DNA of 64,000 nt from Candidatus Arsenophonus triatominarum (GTDB taxonomy: Bacteria; Pseudomonadota; Gammaproteobacteria; Enterobacterales; Enterobacteriaceae), in contig NZ_LWMI01000010.1 in NCBI RefSeq assembly GCF_001640365.1, positions 310,001 through 374,000 on the forward strand, written 5' to 3'. This document shows positions 46,134-55,745 of the stretch, piece by piece. Both the position numbers and the translations under genes were made by a program. Under the pieces are notes generated by a model. It worked only from the letters and a program-made list of their open reading frames with translations, had not been told where the DNA came from and made no database searches. The stretch's first letter is position 1; each line of letters begins with the position of its first letter.

Positions 46134-46385
46134 CTATGGGCGACCGATCATTCCGGCGATAAAAAGGACAACGATAGCACCAATTACGGCAACAATAAAA
46201 CTGCTTAAATTAAAGTCATCCACTTTGCCTTTACCAAAGAAGGTACTGATATAACCGCCGACAACTGCGCCGACAATACCGAGGATAATGGTCATGATAA
46301 TCCCCATATTGTAAGCACCTGGCATGACCCACTTAGCAATAATACCAGCGATCAAACCAAAAATAACCCAGGACAAAATCCCCAT
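46134..46385 (-). CDS. yeaQ: GlsB/YeaQ/YmgE family small membrane protein
   Basis: 83 residues from ATG 46383-46385, seven bases after GGAGGG; a longer frame upstream would start inside or before that site. It reads MGILSWVIFGLIAGIIAKWV, then TIILGIVGAVVGGYISTFFG and SSFIVAVIGAIVVLFIAGMI, three hydrophobic Gly-rich segments that span the inner membrane. In enterobacteria these proteins are stress-induced and were once called transglycosylase-associated; the biochemical role is unknown. Intact, alone, convergent with the integrase remnant. It could equally be named ymgE by similarity alone. Confidence 0.88.
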   Translation of the reverse strand: MGILSWVIFGLIAGIIAKWVMPGAYNMGIIMTIILGIVGAVVGGYISTFFGKGKVDDFNLSSFIVAVIGAIVVLFIAGMIGRP

Positions 46386-46590
46386 ACACACCCTCCGAAA
46401 TATCCAACATATCAAATAAGTTAAAAAACTAACTTGCTAACATTTCAAATATATGAACACTTTTTAGTAAAGAACCTAACCGCCAGAAATGCAAATAGAT
46501 AAGCTATTTTTTATCAAAAATTTGTGATAATCATTTTATATTAGTCAATTAGGCGCCTTATAATATGTTGTATTTTATACTGTTTTTTAG

Positions 46591-47784
46591 TTCATTAGTC
46601 TTAACTTAATCTGACAATTCTGATTTAAAAAAGAGCGTTACCGGTTTTAATTAACATCATTAGATAATTAAATAAAAGGTAATTCTATGTATCAAACAAA
46701 TAATGCTATCATCAAACATAAAGTCGGGTTACTTAACCTTACTGAAGAGCTTCATAACGTATCAAAAGCCTGTAAGATTATGGGTGTATCCCGAGATACT
46801 TTCTATTGCTATCAAGAACTTGTTAACGATGGTGGGATCGATGCCTTAATTAATCAAAATCGACGGGTACCTAACGTAAAAAATAGAGTAGATGAACAGA
46901 TTGAAAGCGCTGTAGTTGAGTATGCGATTGAATACCCTGCACACGGACAACACCGCGGTAGTAATGAACTAAGAAAAAAAGGAATTTTTGTTTCGGGAAG
47001 TGGTGTTCGTTCTATTTGGCTACGTCATCATCTTGAAAATTTAAAAAAACGTCTAAAGGCGCTAGAAGATAAAATAGCGACAGAAGGGATTATCCTGTCA
47101 GAATCACAAATCAGCGCACTCGAAAAAAAAGTACAGGATATGAGGCCAATGGTGAGATCGAAACAGCACATCAGGGTTATTTGGGGTCACAGGACACTTT
47201 TTATGTCGGTCATTTAAAAGGCGTTGGTCGTGTTTATCAACAGACTTACATTGATACTTACAGTAAAGTCGTTCATTGTAAGCTTTACACAACGAAAAGC
47301 GGGATAACGGTGGCAGATTTATTAAATGACAAGGTTCTGCCTTTTACACCCAGCATGGATTACCGATTTTACGTATACTGACGGACAGAGGCAGTGAGTA
47401 TTGCGGTAAAGTTGAGCATCACGACTATCAACTTTATCTCGCTATCAACGATATTGATCATACAAAAACTAAAGCTCGTTCACCTCAAACCAATGGGATT
47501 TGTGAACGCTTTCATAAAACTGTATTACAAGAGTTCTATCAGGTGGCTTTTCGCAAGAAAATCTTCGGTAATTTAGCCGAATTACAAGCTGATTTAGACA
47601 AATGGTTAGACGAATACAATAACCAACGCACTTATCAAGGAAAAATGTGTTGCGGTCGAACTCCTATGGCAACTTTATATGAGGGAAAACAACTTTGGCG
47701 AGAAAAAGATTTAAATCAAATTTAACCTGACAGATACTGTATAAATAACCGGTAAAACTGTTAGATCAAGTCTGAGCTACTACA
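46591..47784 (+). mobile_element. IS481 family element, copy i
   Basis: Uninterrupted but diverged; the left end is altered to TTCATTAG, the right end is CTACTACA. 1194 bp. Confidence 0.9.
46687..47725 (+). pseudogene. IS481 transposase, copy i
   Basis: No insertions, but bases are lost near 47139 (VQDMRPMV for AQDDEANG) and near 47344 (LPFTPS for LPFYTQ). It shares the HHLEN and EELHN variants with copy b, so these two form an older subgroup. Confidence 0.88.
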
Positions 47785-48390
47785 TCGCATAGGCAATTTC
47801 AAATGCCAGACAACGATCATCCCAACCTAACCTGACTTTTACTGAAGTAGGTAAATTCGTAGGTACTGCTTCCCTGATCGCCTTAGCAGCCTGATATATC
47901 CGCTCAGGATCCTTTAGTAACCTGAGTTCGGGATAAGGATCATAATTTTTTATCACATATTCAAATAGTTAACTAAAAATAATTACATAAAACAGTATTA
48001 ATTTTGTTTTTTTCATGATTTTAGTAGAGAAGAATAGCTTCTTTTTTAACCTGCTATCACTAAGAATTTTCCTGCTTTTTTTATCTTTTTGATTTTAAAA
48101 TATTTTTTGATAAATCGGCTATTTTTATTTTCTCGCAACTATCGCTTATCCCGAACTCAGGTTTTAGTAGTGTCTCCCCACCGCCATGGCCATTAACTGT
48201 CGGAGACGGGCAGCCACTATTGAAATCCATCCCCCAAGAGCCTAACTCTACTGCTCGTGCCGCATTTTCAGCTAACCATTGCAGATGCTGACCCAGTAAT
48301 TGAATACGCACTAATGTACCTGATACAGTTTTACTTGCTTGATATAATTCAGGGCAAATTCGATAAAATGTTTTGGTTGGCAATAAACTA
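47785..48390 (-). pseudogene. dusC: tRNA-dihydrouridine(16) synthase DusC, internal fragment
   Basis: DusC reduces U16 in tRNA using FMN. Readable on the complement: [60 protein letters not shown], then after a MITE-3, [20 protein letters not shown] and [20 protein letters not shown]. The catalytic GCP motif is kept. Both ends are cut, by a MITE-1 (48391) and an IS481 (47784), so about half the protein is missing. Confidence 0.88.
47920..48162 (+). mobile_element. MITE-3 (IS982-related), complete
   Basis: 243-bp non-coding repeat, both ends ACCTGAGTTCGGGATAAG. A 7-bp duplication TTTAGTA lies on both sides (47913-47919, 48163-48169). Inserted in dusC. Confidence 0.9.
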
Positions 48391-48580
48391 CACGAGTTTC
48401 GCACAGGTATATAAAATTCCAGAAATGGCTTAAAAGCAATGGTTAATTTGCAAGTTACTAAAACGTATAAATTTGTTTAAATTACAATAACTTGCTTTTA
48501 ATTTATAAGGTTTTGTCTATTTATATATTATGCTGAATTAAACTTAAAAATAGAGCGTTTTTATTGATGCGAAACTCGTG
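48391..48580 (+). mobile_element. MITE-1, copy 10
   Basis: 190 bp at the join between dusC and an IS701-like fragment; flanks do not match. Confidence 0.88.
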
Positions 48581-48906
48581 CAAAGACTTATGGCGATTAG
48601 TTCAACCTTCTATAGACAAAAAAAGCCCTTGCGTACTAATTGCCGATGATACATTGATTGCCAAAACACGTAGTAAAAAAATAGAGATGGTCCATTATCA
48701 ATATTCAGGTAATGAACATGATGTTATTGCTGGCATAGGTTTAGTTAATTTACTTTGGCATAATCTAACAACTGTTGAATCAATTCCTATTGATTATCGT
48801 ATTTATGATAAAGATTCTGATGGAAAAACAAAAAACACGCACTTTTCCGAAATGCTCGCTCTTGCTAAAAGAAGCGGTAGTGATGGATGCCTGGTATTCT
48901 AGCCTG
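48581..48906 (+). mobile_element. IS701/IS4-like element, copy E, internal fragment
   Basis: Encodes DLWRLVQPSIDKKSPCVLIA, DDTLIAKTRSKKIEMVHYQY and on to LALAK, then a 14-base loss before AVVMDAWYSSL. Bounded on both sides by MITE-1 copies, with no terminal repeats of its own. Confidence 0.85.
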
Positions 48907-49096
48907 CACGAGTTTAGCATCAATAAAAACGCTCTATTTTTAAGTTTAATTCAGCATAATATATAAATAGACAAAACCTTATAAGTTAAAAGCAAGTTAT
49001 TGTAATTTAAACAAATTTATACGTTTTAGTAACTTGCAAATTAACCATTGCTTTTAAGCCATTTCTGGAATTTTATATACCTGTGCGAAACTCGTG
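48907..49096 (-). mobile_element. MITE-1, copy 11
   Basis: 190 bp between an IS701-like and an IS982 fragment; no duplication. Confidence 0.88.
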
Positions 49097-49212
49097 CTTG
49101 ATATTCGTTATAAAGTTAATTCCCATTGTTTTCAGTTGCTGTTTCAGTGAAGCCGATAAATACCCTTTATCCGCATACAAACAACCAGAAAGATCTTTTA
49201 TCAGCTCAGGTA

Positions 49213-50093
49213 TAGCTAGGCGACTTAATTTTGATTACAGCATATGTATTAAAAACAGGTCATCGATAGTGCATCCTGTTTCCATCTTTTTACGTTTAGC
49301 TTGAGACCATTTATGTTCTATAGGATTTAAATCTGGTGAATACACAGGCAAATATTCTATCTGGTGTCCTGCGTTTATAATTGCCTGTTCAATATTCTTA
49401 CCTTTGTGAAAGCTAGCGTTGTCCATAAAAATAACAGAATTTTCAGGAAGTTCTGGGAGCAATATTTTTGTGATCCAAACATAAAAAACATCACGGTTAA
49501 TATTGCAATCAAATAATCCGATAGCAAAAAGGGTTGTTCCCAATAAAGCGCCAATAACATTTGTTCTTCCCTTAGCACCCCAGTTTTTCAGGCCAAAACA
49601 ACGGTGACCTTTTGGGGAATAGCCGTGAGTTCGTGGAGTGTCATGTGAAAAACCACTTTCATCAATAAAAACAACAGATTTATCTTTTTTTTCATACTGT
49701 TGTCTTTTTTGCTGATGTGCCAGCCTGTCGCTTTCGTTGGTTTTTGGATGGAATAGAGTTTTTTTTATAGGTTAATCCCAGCTTTTTAAGGGATTGCCAA
49801 ATAGTCTTTTTACAAACACCGAATCGCTCTGCCCGTTCCTTTTGGTAAGCATCTGGATACTGTTCCACATCTTTTGCTAAAGCATTTTTATCGAGCTTCC
49901 TCTTACGTGGCGTTGAATTTTTTGGCTCTGGTCGTTTAAGCCAACGTACTAAAGACGCTTTTCCAATACGGAATTGTTTCGCAGTTTCTCGAATTGTTAA
50001 ACCTTCGGCTTTCCTTACAGATATTACTTTACGTCGAAAATCAATTGTATAACTCATAACACACCTTGTAATCAAAATTAAGTCGCCTAGCTA
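49213..50093 (-). mobile_element. IS630 family element, copy 9
   Basis: Full 881 bp, TA duplicated (49211-49212, 50094-50095). Confidence 0.93.
49235..50057 (-). CDS. IS630 transposase, copy 9 (A8 frame break)
   Basis: As copy 1; a single silent change in the CNINRD region. Confidence 0.8.
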
Positions 50094-50741
50094 TAATGGT
50101 TTCCGATCATCTGTGTTTCCTGGTGTAAACCGAAAACTGAGTATTTCCCCCAAATGATTGATAATTACATGAAGTTTAAAACCAAAGAACCAACCTGTTG
50201 AGGTTTTTCCTCGTTCAGCTATCCCATAGAAGACTTTATGCCGGCGGATCCGTAAGTTATCACACACAGCTATCGGAGTAGAATCGGCAACCGACAGACC
50301 CGTGCACTTTCCCTTAATTGACACAAACAGTGCCGTTAAAGCTAAGGCACTGCGCGGAAGTAACTCTACGCAGCGTGAATATGATGGCAAGTTAGGAAAT
50401 TCCTTCCTGAGATATAAACGGACATAATAGAGATAAAATACCTTGAATTGGCTGAATCGGAGTTGATGAAACAAAACAACCAGTGTCATCATTTCAGCCA
50501 ATGGAAGCTGAGTAGACCGTCTACGACGCTTACTACCGTTATTCAGCAAAATTTCATGCATTTTTGGCTCGAAGTCTTTACAAAAATCATCCATCAGGCA
50601 ATAAAGTTCAGTAAGATTTTCCATAATTGTTTAACAATGCTCTACTCTTTAACCAGATTGTTAGAGTATTTTAACGAAATATGCGCATTCAACTATTTGA
50701 ATAGCAAGACTTTCACTTTATTTCTTATCCCGAACTCAGGT

Positions 50742-51176
50742 TAACCATAACAAACAACTGAACAAGTTAGACATCTCAGAAGAAGGAACTCCAATACACT
50801 TACGAGGCTACGGTTGGGCGACTGTTTTCAAATTTACAGCCAAAAACGGCCGTATTGATTACTTAGTAACAAACAAAGACAATCCCACCCGTCAATACGT
50901 CAAATCTATCATGGATGCCCGTTGGTCTGTTGAAGTTTATCATCGAGAAGTTAATAAACAAAATTGTGGTATTAAACGCTGTCAGGCTCGCACACGAGCC
51001 GAGCGCAAAGAAATCATATTTTTCTCGCTATTTCTGCGTGGTTTGAACAACATAAACGTCGTATATCTGAAAAAATAACCCTTTATCAACAAAATTGGCA
51101 TGTAATCAAAAATGCTATTACTGAGCACATCCGTGTTTTATTAGCGTACCCAAATTAGTTTTGTGCGAAACTCGTG
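50742..51176 (+). mobile_element. IS701/IS4-like element, copy F, 3' fragment
   Basis: Transposase C-terminal part from NHNKQLNKLDISEEGT to LLAYPN plus the right terminal repeat. Damaged by a 3-base insertion in REVNKQNCGI and extra bases in the RTRAERKEI region. It probably was one element with fragment E before an IS982 inserted between GIV and NHNK. Confidence 0.85.
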
Positions 51177-52042
51177 CAATAGCTATATTTAATGCGGATA
51201 AAGGCCAAGATTCGATTGAATTGACACAACGATTGGTAAAATCGACGACTTTCTCTAAAGTCTTACTACTCAATAATAATCAACAAGTTGCTGAAACAAT
51301 CAATAATCGTAAAGCACTTTTAGTGGTACATTTTCCGCAAAATTTTAGTGCTCAGCTGGCACAAGGAAAATCGACGCCGGTTCAACTAATACTTGATGGT
51401 AGAAACTCTAATAGTGCCCAAATCGCCGCTAACACAGTTAGCCATGTTATTAAAATTATCAACAACAATTAACAAACCAGCAGATAGCGCATAATAATAG
51501 CGAATTAATCATTCATCATTGGTATAACCCTAATCTTGATTACAAATGGTTTATTGTCCCATCCCTGGTAGCATTAATTACTACCATTGGTGTATTAGTC
51601 GTCACTTCATTGTTAATTGCCCGTGAACAAGGAACACTCGATCAGTTACTGGTTTCACCTCTGACTCCCTGACAGATCTTTATTGGTAAAGCAGTGCCAG
51701 CATTACTTATTGCCACCTTTCAGGCAACATTGGTGCTGATTATTGGGATTTTCTGTTACAAAATTTCATTTTCCGGTTCATTGTTTATACTACGATGACG
51801 ATTTATGGTTTGTCATTAGTGCGTTTTGGTTTATTGATCTCCGCTATATGCTCAACTCAGCAACAAGCTTTTATTGGTGTATTTGTCTTTATGATGCCGT
51901 CAGTATTGCTATCAGATTATGTTTCACCAATAGAAAATATGCCGATTTGGCCGGACTATGGCACAACTTGTGGCCATTGCTAATTATTTCATTATGTACC
52001 ACAAGCCTGGCTTATTGGTTATTTCGCCGAAAATTTGCCTAA
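51177..52042 (+). pseudogene. ybhR: YbhR-like ABC-2 transporter permease, broken
   Basis: Permease of the YbhFSR-type ABC exporter. Pieces: AIAIFNADKGQDSIELTQRL, KALLVVHFPQNFSAQLAQGK, VQLILDGRNSNSAQIAANTV, then a stop; [36 protein letters not shown], a second stop; [20 protein letters not shown]; after a frame change [40 protein letters not shown]; then a deletion of about 35 codons before [20 protein letters not shown]. The N-terminus is replaced by the IS701-like element. Neighbouring ybhM-ybhQ of E. coli are absent. Confidence 0.88.
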
Positions 52043-52053
52043 ATGGTAAAATA

Positions 52054-52087
52054 AAAAATCCCGCTAACATTATCAGCAGGATTTTTT
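52054..52087. terminator. Terminator between ybhR remnant and ybhL
   Basis: Stem AAATCC-GCT / AGC-GGATTT with one mismatch, loop AACATTATC, and T or A runs on either side. It serves the convergent genes. Confidence 0.75.
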
Positions 52088-52104
52088 TAAAAAAACAGAT
52101 TAAA

Positions 52105-52815
52105 TTAACGGCGATCGCCTAAAATACGTAACATCATTAAGAACAAGTTAATAAAATCTAAATAGAGTGTCAATGCACCAAGAATAGCATATTTACGCAT
52201 ACCTTCTTGATCACTGCTATCAATTTGGCTGCCCATGTCTTTCAGTTTCTGTGTATCATAAGCCGTCAAACCTGCAAAAATTAATACACCGGCGTAGGTG
52301 ATAACCAACGTTAAGCCAGAACTTTGCAGCCAAATATTGACCAATGAAGCAATAATTAGCCCGATTAGTGCCATAAATAAGAAACTACCCATACCACTTA
52401 AGCTACGTTTGGTTGTATAACCATAAAAACTAAGTGCCCCAAACATAGCAGCAGTGATAAAGAAGGTGCTGGCAACCGAAGCACCAGTGTAGGCAACTAA
52501 TACTAGAGAAATGGTTAAGCCTGTCAGCGCCGAGTAGAGCATAAACATGGCCGTTGCCAGCGCGCCACTCAATTTGGGCAACAGAAATGATAATCCTATG
52601 ACTAATGCAAATTCAGCAACAATGAGGCCTATCAATACCCAACTATGCGTCGCCAGATACATAATAATATTACTATTATTAATCCCATACCAAGCAACAA
52701 ACGCAGTTAATAACAAACCTACCGCCATCCAGCCGTATACTTGCGCCATATAGGTTTGAATACCTGCGCCAGCGCGCTGGACGATCGAATCATTTTGATG
52801 TTCAAATCGATCCAT
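52105..52815 (-). CDS. ybhL: YbhL, BAX inhibitor-1 family membrane protein
   Basis: 236 residues from ATG 52813-52815 after GAGGG; the longer frame adds six unlikely residues. An inner membrane protein of the UPF0005/BI-1 family with seven hydrophobic segments, proposed to be a pH-sensitive Ca2+ leak channel in homologues; role in bacteria not settled. Seen: DSIVQRAGAGIQTYMAQVYG, MLYSALTGLTISLVLVAYTG, FFITAAMFGALSFYGYTTKR, ITYAGVLIFAGLTAYDTQKL (conserved YDTQ) and ALTLYLDFINLFLMMLRILG. Full length and intact. Located between ybhR and moaE as in E. coli. Confidence 0.95.
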   Translation of the reverse strand: MDRFEHQNDSIVQRAGAGIQTYMAQVYGWMAVGLLLTAFVAWYGINNSNIIMYLATHSWVLIGLIVAEFALVIGLSFLLPKLSGALATAMFMLYSALTGLTISLVLVAYTGASVASTFFITAAMFGALSFYGYTTKRSLSGMGSFLFMALIGLIIASLVNIWLQSSGLTLVITYAGVLIFAGLTAYDTQKLKDMGSQIDSSDQEGMRKYAILGALTLYLDFINLFLMMLRILGDRR

Positions 52816-53003
52816 TATGATTACCCTCATCACTTGAGTTAAAAAGATAAAGCTATTTAGTAAACTAAATAACTCAGTAAACTTAAGTTAAGTCTATCAT
52901 AATTTCTGGCTAAAACCATGGTTTGATATGCGCAAATAAGAGAAGGTTTTACATTACTTTTACTTTATTTAGCTAAATTTCAATAAATTCAATAAAAATT
53001 GTG

Positions 53004-53462
53004 TTACCAACGCTGAAATGCGGCTTGATCACTCGGTCTGGCCTCAACCCAACGACTGTTTTGCCCTTGCGCTAAATGCTCTTTTTTCCAAAATGGCACT
53101 TTTGTTTTCATATAATCCATAATAAATTCTGCGGCTAAAAAAGCAGTGTTACGATGGACGCTAGTAACTCCAACAAACACGATTTCCTCACCCGGCTGTA
53201 AAGTACCAATCCGATGAATAATACAGATACGTTGCAATTGCCAACGACCACGCGCTTCATTGGCAATATCCTGTAACGCTTTCTCTGTCATGACAGGATA
53301 ATGTTCAAGAGTGAGGGCGTTAATACTATCACCCAAGTTGTGACTACGCACTTTACCTGTGAAAGTAACCACCGCACCATCATCATGACATCGTGCTAAC
53401 CATTCATATTGTTCACCGACATTAAAATTCGCTTGTTGAATAAGCAATCGTGTATCTGTCAT
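53004..53462 (-). CDS. moaE: Molybdopterin synthase catalytic subunit
   Basis: 152 residues. MoaE, with MoaD, adds two sulfurs to cyclic pyranopterin monophosphate to form molybdopterin. Seen: DDGAVVTFTGKVRSHNLGD (about 27-45), LEHYPVMTEKAL, IHRIGTLQPGEEIVFVGVTS, HRNTAFLAAEFIMDYMKTKV and PFWKKEHL, including the catalytic lysines of the KTKVPFWKKE block. Its ATG directly follows the moaD stop codon, and the ribosome site GGGAGG is built from the codons for the MoaD Gly-Gly tail, so the two genes are tightly coupled. Confidence 0.96.
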   Translation of the reverse strand: MTDTRLLIQQANFNVGEQYEWLARCHDDGAVVTFTGKVRSHNLGDSINALTLEHYPVMTEKALQDIANEARGRWQLQRICIIHRIGTLQPGEEIVFVGVTSVHRNTAFLAAEFIMDYMKTKVPFWKKEHLAQGQNSRWVEARPSDQAAFQRW

Positions 53463-53708
53463 TTATCCTCCCGTTACCGGTGGAAAAAATGCGATTTCAT
53501 CGCCGGCAGTTAATGGATGATCTGACTGTACAAAGGTATGATTGACCGCAAAAAGCAGTTTTTTGTGTTCTAGTGTTAATGCCCAGCGCTCACCGCGTTG
53601 GCTTAATGCATCACGTAATTCTTCTACCGTAGAATAGCGATTTTCTAACTCTAACCTATCAGTGCCTGTCAATTCACGGACTTGGGCAAAAAAAAGCACT
53701 TTAATCAT
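53463..53708 (-). CDS. moaD: Molybdopterin synthase sulfur carrier subunit
   Basis: 81 residues with a ubiquitin-like fold. It starts [20 protein letters not shown] and ends FFPPVTGG; the terminal Gly-Gly is adenylated by MoeB and carries the thiocarboxylate used by MoaE. Length matches E. coli. It overlaps the moaC stop by four bases (ATGA), a sign of translational coupling. Confidence 0.96.
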   Translation of the reverse strand: MIKVLFFAQVRELTGTDRLELENRYSTVEELRDALSQRGERWALTLEHKKLLFAVNHTFVQSDHPLTAGDEIAFFPPVTGG

Positions 53709-54184
53709 GGTGTTACCTTAAAATCAACGGATTTACCACCCGTTTTTTCCAATAATCTAACCGCACTAATCACCATATCTTTCTGCATCGCTTTACACAT
53801 ATCATAAATGGTTAATGCGGCAATTGATGCAGCGGTCAACGCTTCCATTTCAACGCCAGTTTTACCGGATAACCGACAATATGACTCAATTCGAATGTAA
53901 TTATTGCTTATTTGTGCTTCCAGTAAAACTTCCACTTTACTGAGTAATAGCGGATGGCAAAGCGGGATCAGATCCCACGTCTTTTTGGCGGCCTGAATAC
54001 CAGCAATCCGCGCAGTAGCAAAAACATCACCTTTATGATGACTACCATTGATAATCATATTAAGAGTCTTAGCATTCATTGTTATAAATGCTTCAGCCCG
54101 CGCTTCACGTATGGTTTCCGCTTTAGCAGCCACATCCACCATATGCGCCTCACCCGCTGAGTTGATATGTGTTAATTGAGACAT
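53705..54184 (-). CDS. moaC: Cyclic pyranopterin monophosphate synthase
   Basis: 159 residues. MoaC acts after MoaA to close the cyclic phosphate and form cPMP. Seen: [20 protein letters not shown] (about 6-25), [36 protein letters not shown] (active-site His), [31 protein letters not shown] (catalytic Lys) and [12 protein letters not shown]. Intact. moaB, which lies between moaA and moaC in E. coli, is absent; only about 32 bp separate moaC from moaA. Confidence 0.96.
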   Translation of the reverse strand: MSQLTHINSAGEAHMVDVAAKAETIREARAEAFITMNAKTLNMIINGSHHKGDVFATARIAGIQAAKKTWDLIPLCHPLLLSKVEVLLEAQISNNYIRIESYCRLSGKTGVEMEALTAASIAALTIYDMCKAMQKDMVISAVRLLEKTGGKSVDFKVTP

Positions 54185-54216
54185 TTTAAGCTCCTTAAGA
54201 TCGCTAAAAATCGCAT

Positions 54217-55197
54217 TTATCCCCCAATAATTGAAAGATTTGACGTGATACCACTATCTCCTTGATGAAGAAAATGGCTTTCACGTTTTAACTGTAATTC
54301 TGCCTGAATACGTGTTTTTAATGCCTCAGATTGGGATGCATCAACCAATAGATCGCGTAAAATAATACTGCGCTCGCCAAACAGACAGAGATGAAGATGA
54401 CCGATAGGAGAGACCCGTAAGCGATTACAACTTTGACAAAAATTCTTCTCATAAGGCATGATTAAACCAATTTCACCACAGTAATCAGGGTGCTTAAAAA
54501 CCTGGGCCGGTCCATCAGAACGACAGCGTGGTACTTGCTGCCAATTTTGCTCTAATAAGCGCCGCCGGATCTTTTCGCCTGAGACATGGTGACGACGAAA
54601 TATTTTACCACTCTCGCCAGTTTTCATTAATTCAATAAATCGTAGTTGTATTGACCGCAATTTGATCCAGTTTATAAAACTCGCTAAATTACTGTCATTG
54701 ATGTTTTTCATCAACACAACATTGACTTTTATTTTGTCATAACCTGCCTCTAAAGCAGCATCAATCCCTGCCATGACTTGAAAAAATTTATCTTGCCCGG
54801 TAATGGCTAAAAACTGCCGCGGATCAAAACTATCAACACTCACATTAATGTCCGTTAAACCTGCATTTTTCCACTGGCTAACATTTTTGGCCAGCCGATA
54901 ACCATTAGTAGTTACGGCAATTTTTTTGATCGCATGGTTTTGCTTGATGGTAGCAATAATGTCAATAAAATCACGACGCATGGTGGGTTCGCCGCCGGTT
55001 AAGCGAATTTTTTCGGTACCAAGCTCAGCGAAAGCTTTAGTCAGAAAAGCAATTTCCTGCAACGATAAAAAGGCTTGATCACCATTCGATTTATATCCAT
55101 TTGGTAGACAATATGTGCAGCGAAAATTACATACATCCGTTATGGATAGTCTTAAGTAGTAGAATTTACGGGCAAAAGTATCAATAAGTTGAGTCAT
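54217..55197 (-). CDS. moaA: GTP 3',8-cyclase (radical SAM)
   Basis: 326 residues from ATG 55195-55197, preceded at the right distance by GGAAAGG; an earlier in-frame start at 55245 would lie inside the riboswitch. MoaA converts GTP to 3',8-cyclo-7,8-dihydro-GTP, the first Moco step. The radical SAM cluster motif CNFRCTYC has Cys23, Cys27 and Cys30; the C-terminal cluster is [26 protein letters not shown]-like [13 protein letters not shown] and the C-terminal Gly-Gly (NLSIIGG) are present. All required residues are kept, so it should be active. Expression is expected to be controlled by the Moco RNA element just upstream. Confidence 0.96.
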   Translation of the reverse strand: MTQLIDTFARKFYYLRLSITDVCNFRCTYCLPNGYKSNGDQAFLSLQEIAFLTKAFAELGTEKIRLTGGEPTMRRDFIDIIATIKQNHAIKKIAVTTNGYRLAKNVSQWKNAGLTDINVSVDSFDPRQFLAITGQDKFFQVMAGIDAALEAGYDKIKVNVVLMKNINDSNLASFINWIKLRSIQLRFIELMKTGESGKIFRRHHVSGEKIRRRLLEQNWQQVPRCRSDGPAQVFKHPDYCGEIGLIMPYEKNFCQSCNRLRVSPIGHLHLCLFGERSIILRDLLVDASQSEALKTRIQAELQLKRESHFLHQGDSGITSNLSIIGG

Positions 55198-55203
55198 AAT
55201 AAC

Positions 55204-55319
55204 GCCTTTCCAAATATGGGAGATGCAGTCATTTCTACCTTGCACCCTGGTGGCTGATAAATGCCACGGCCTTAATACCCTATTTAAATGTTAAGTTCAC
55301 AAACTTAGGTAAAAAGGCT
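55204..55319 (-). promoter_or_regulatory. Molybdenum cofactor (Moco) riboswitch upstream of moaA
   Basis: On the complement the leader contains GGCCGTGGCA, GCCACCAGGGTGCAAGG, AGAAATGACTGC and ATCTCCCATATTTGG in the order known from the E. coli moaA leader. A closing helix pairs GCCTTT (55313-55318) with AAAGGC (55204-55209). The second strand contains the moaA ribosome site, so folding should block translation when cofactor is plentiful. Recognised from memory of the motif; covariance scoring was not possible. Confidence 0.85.
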
Positions 55320-55467
55320 AGGAGTTGATAACACCACATACAATAATAGCGTAATGTGATGGTTGCTATAAATCTTATTGCTAAATATTTAAAAAAGCGA
55401 TTAAGCACTCAAATCTATAGGTTGCAATTCAACAAGTTAATCAATTAGCTGAAAATAATGTAATATA

Positions 55468-55745
55468 ACCTGAGTTCGGGATAAGCATTATCAATTATGC
55501 TTGAAGATATGTTCCTGCCACCGGCATCTTTGGTTTAGATGGAATTAAACAATATGCAACCCGCCCTGCTAATAAATTCACTACAAAGTTAGCACGTGAG
55601 CGGTGCCGCGTATGCTCTCTATCTGACAAAGATTTTTTAACTCATCAAATACCGTTTCAATGACAGAATGATGGCGCGAGATGGCTTTGTCGAAACAAGT
55701 CTGTTCAACAGGCTTCATTTTCTTCTTGATATTCGTTATAAGGTT
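55468..55745 (-). mobile_element. IS982 family element, copy v, fragment
   Basis: Terminal repeat ACCTGAGTTCGGGATAAG at 55468 and the transposase C-terminal region. Cut at 55745 by an IS701-like element. Upstream, 55320-55467 is AT-rich without a gene I can support. Confidence 0.85.

Larger units (their letters stand above)
49097..50624 (-). pseudogene. IS982 family transposase, truncated and split
   Basis: N-terminal 177 codons are open from ATG 50622-50624: MENLTELYCLMDDFCKDFEP, LPLAEMMTLVVLFHQLRFSQ, LSVADSTPIAVCDN (catalytic Asp) and GWFFGFKLHVIINHLGEILS. After the IS630 only a short part (49097-49210, LIKDLSGCLYADKGYLS region) remains and the C-terminal third is missing. Confidence 0.85.
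49097..50741 (-). mobile_element. IS982 family element, copy iv, carrying IS630
   Basis: Left end lost at the MITE-1; the right terminal repeat ends at 50741. IS630 copy 9 is inserted at TA. Confidence 0.87.
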
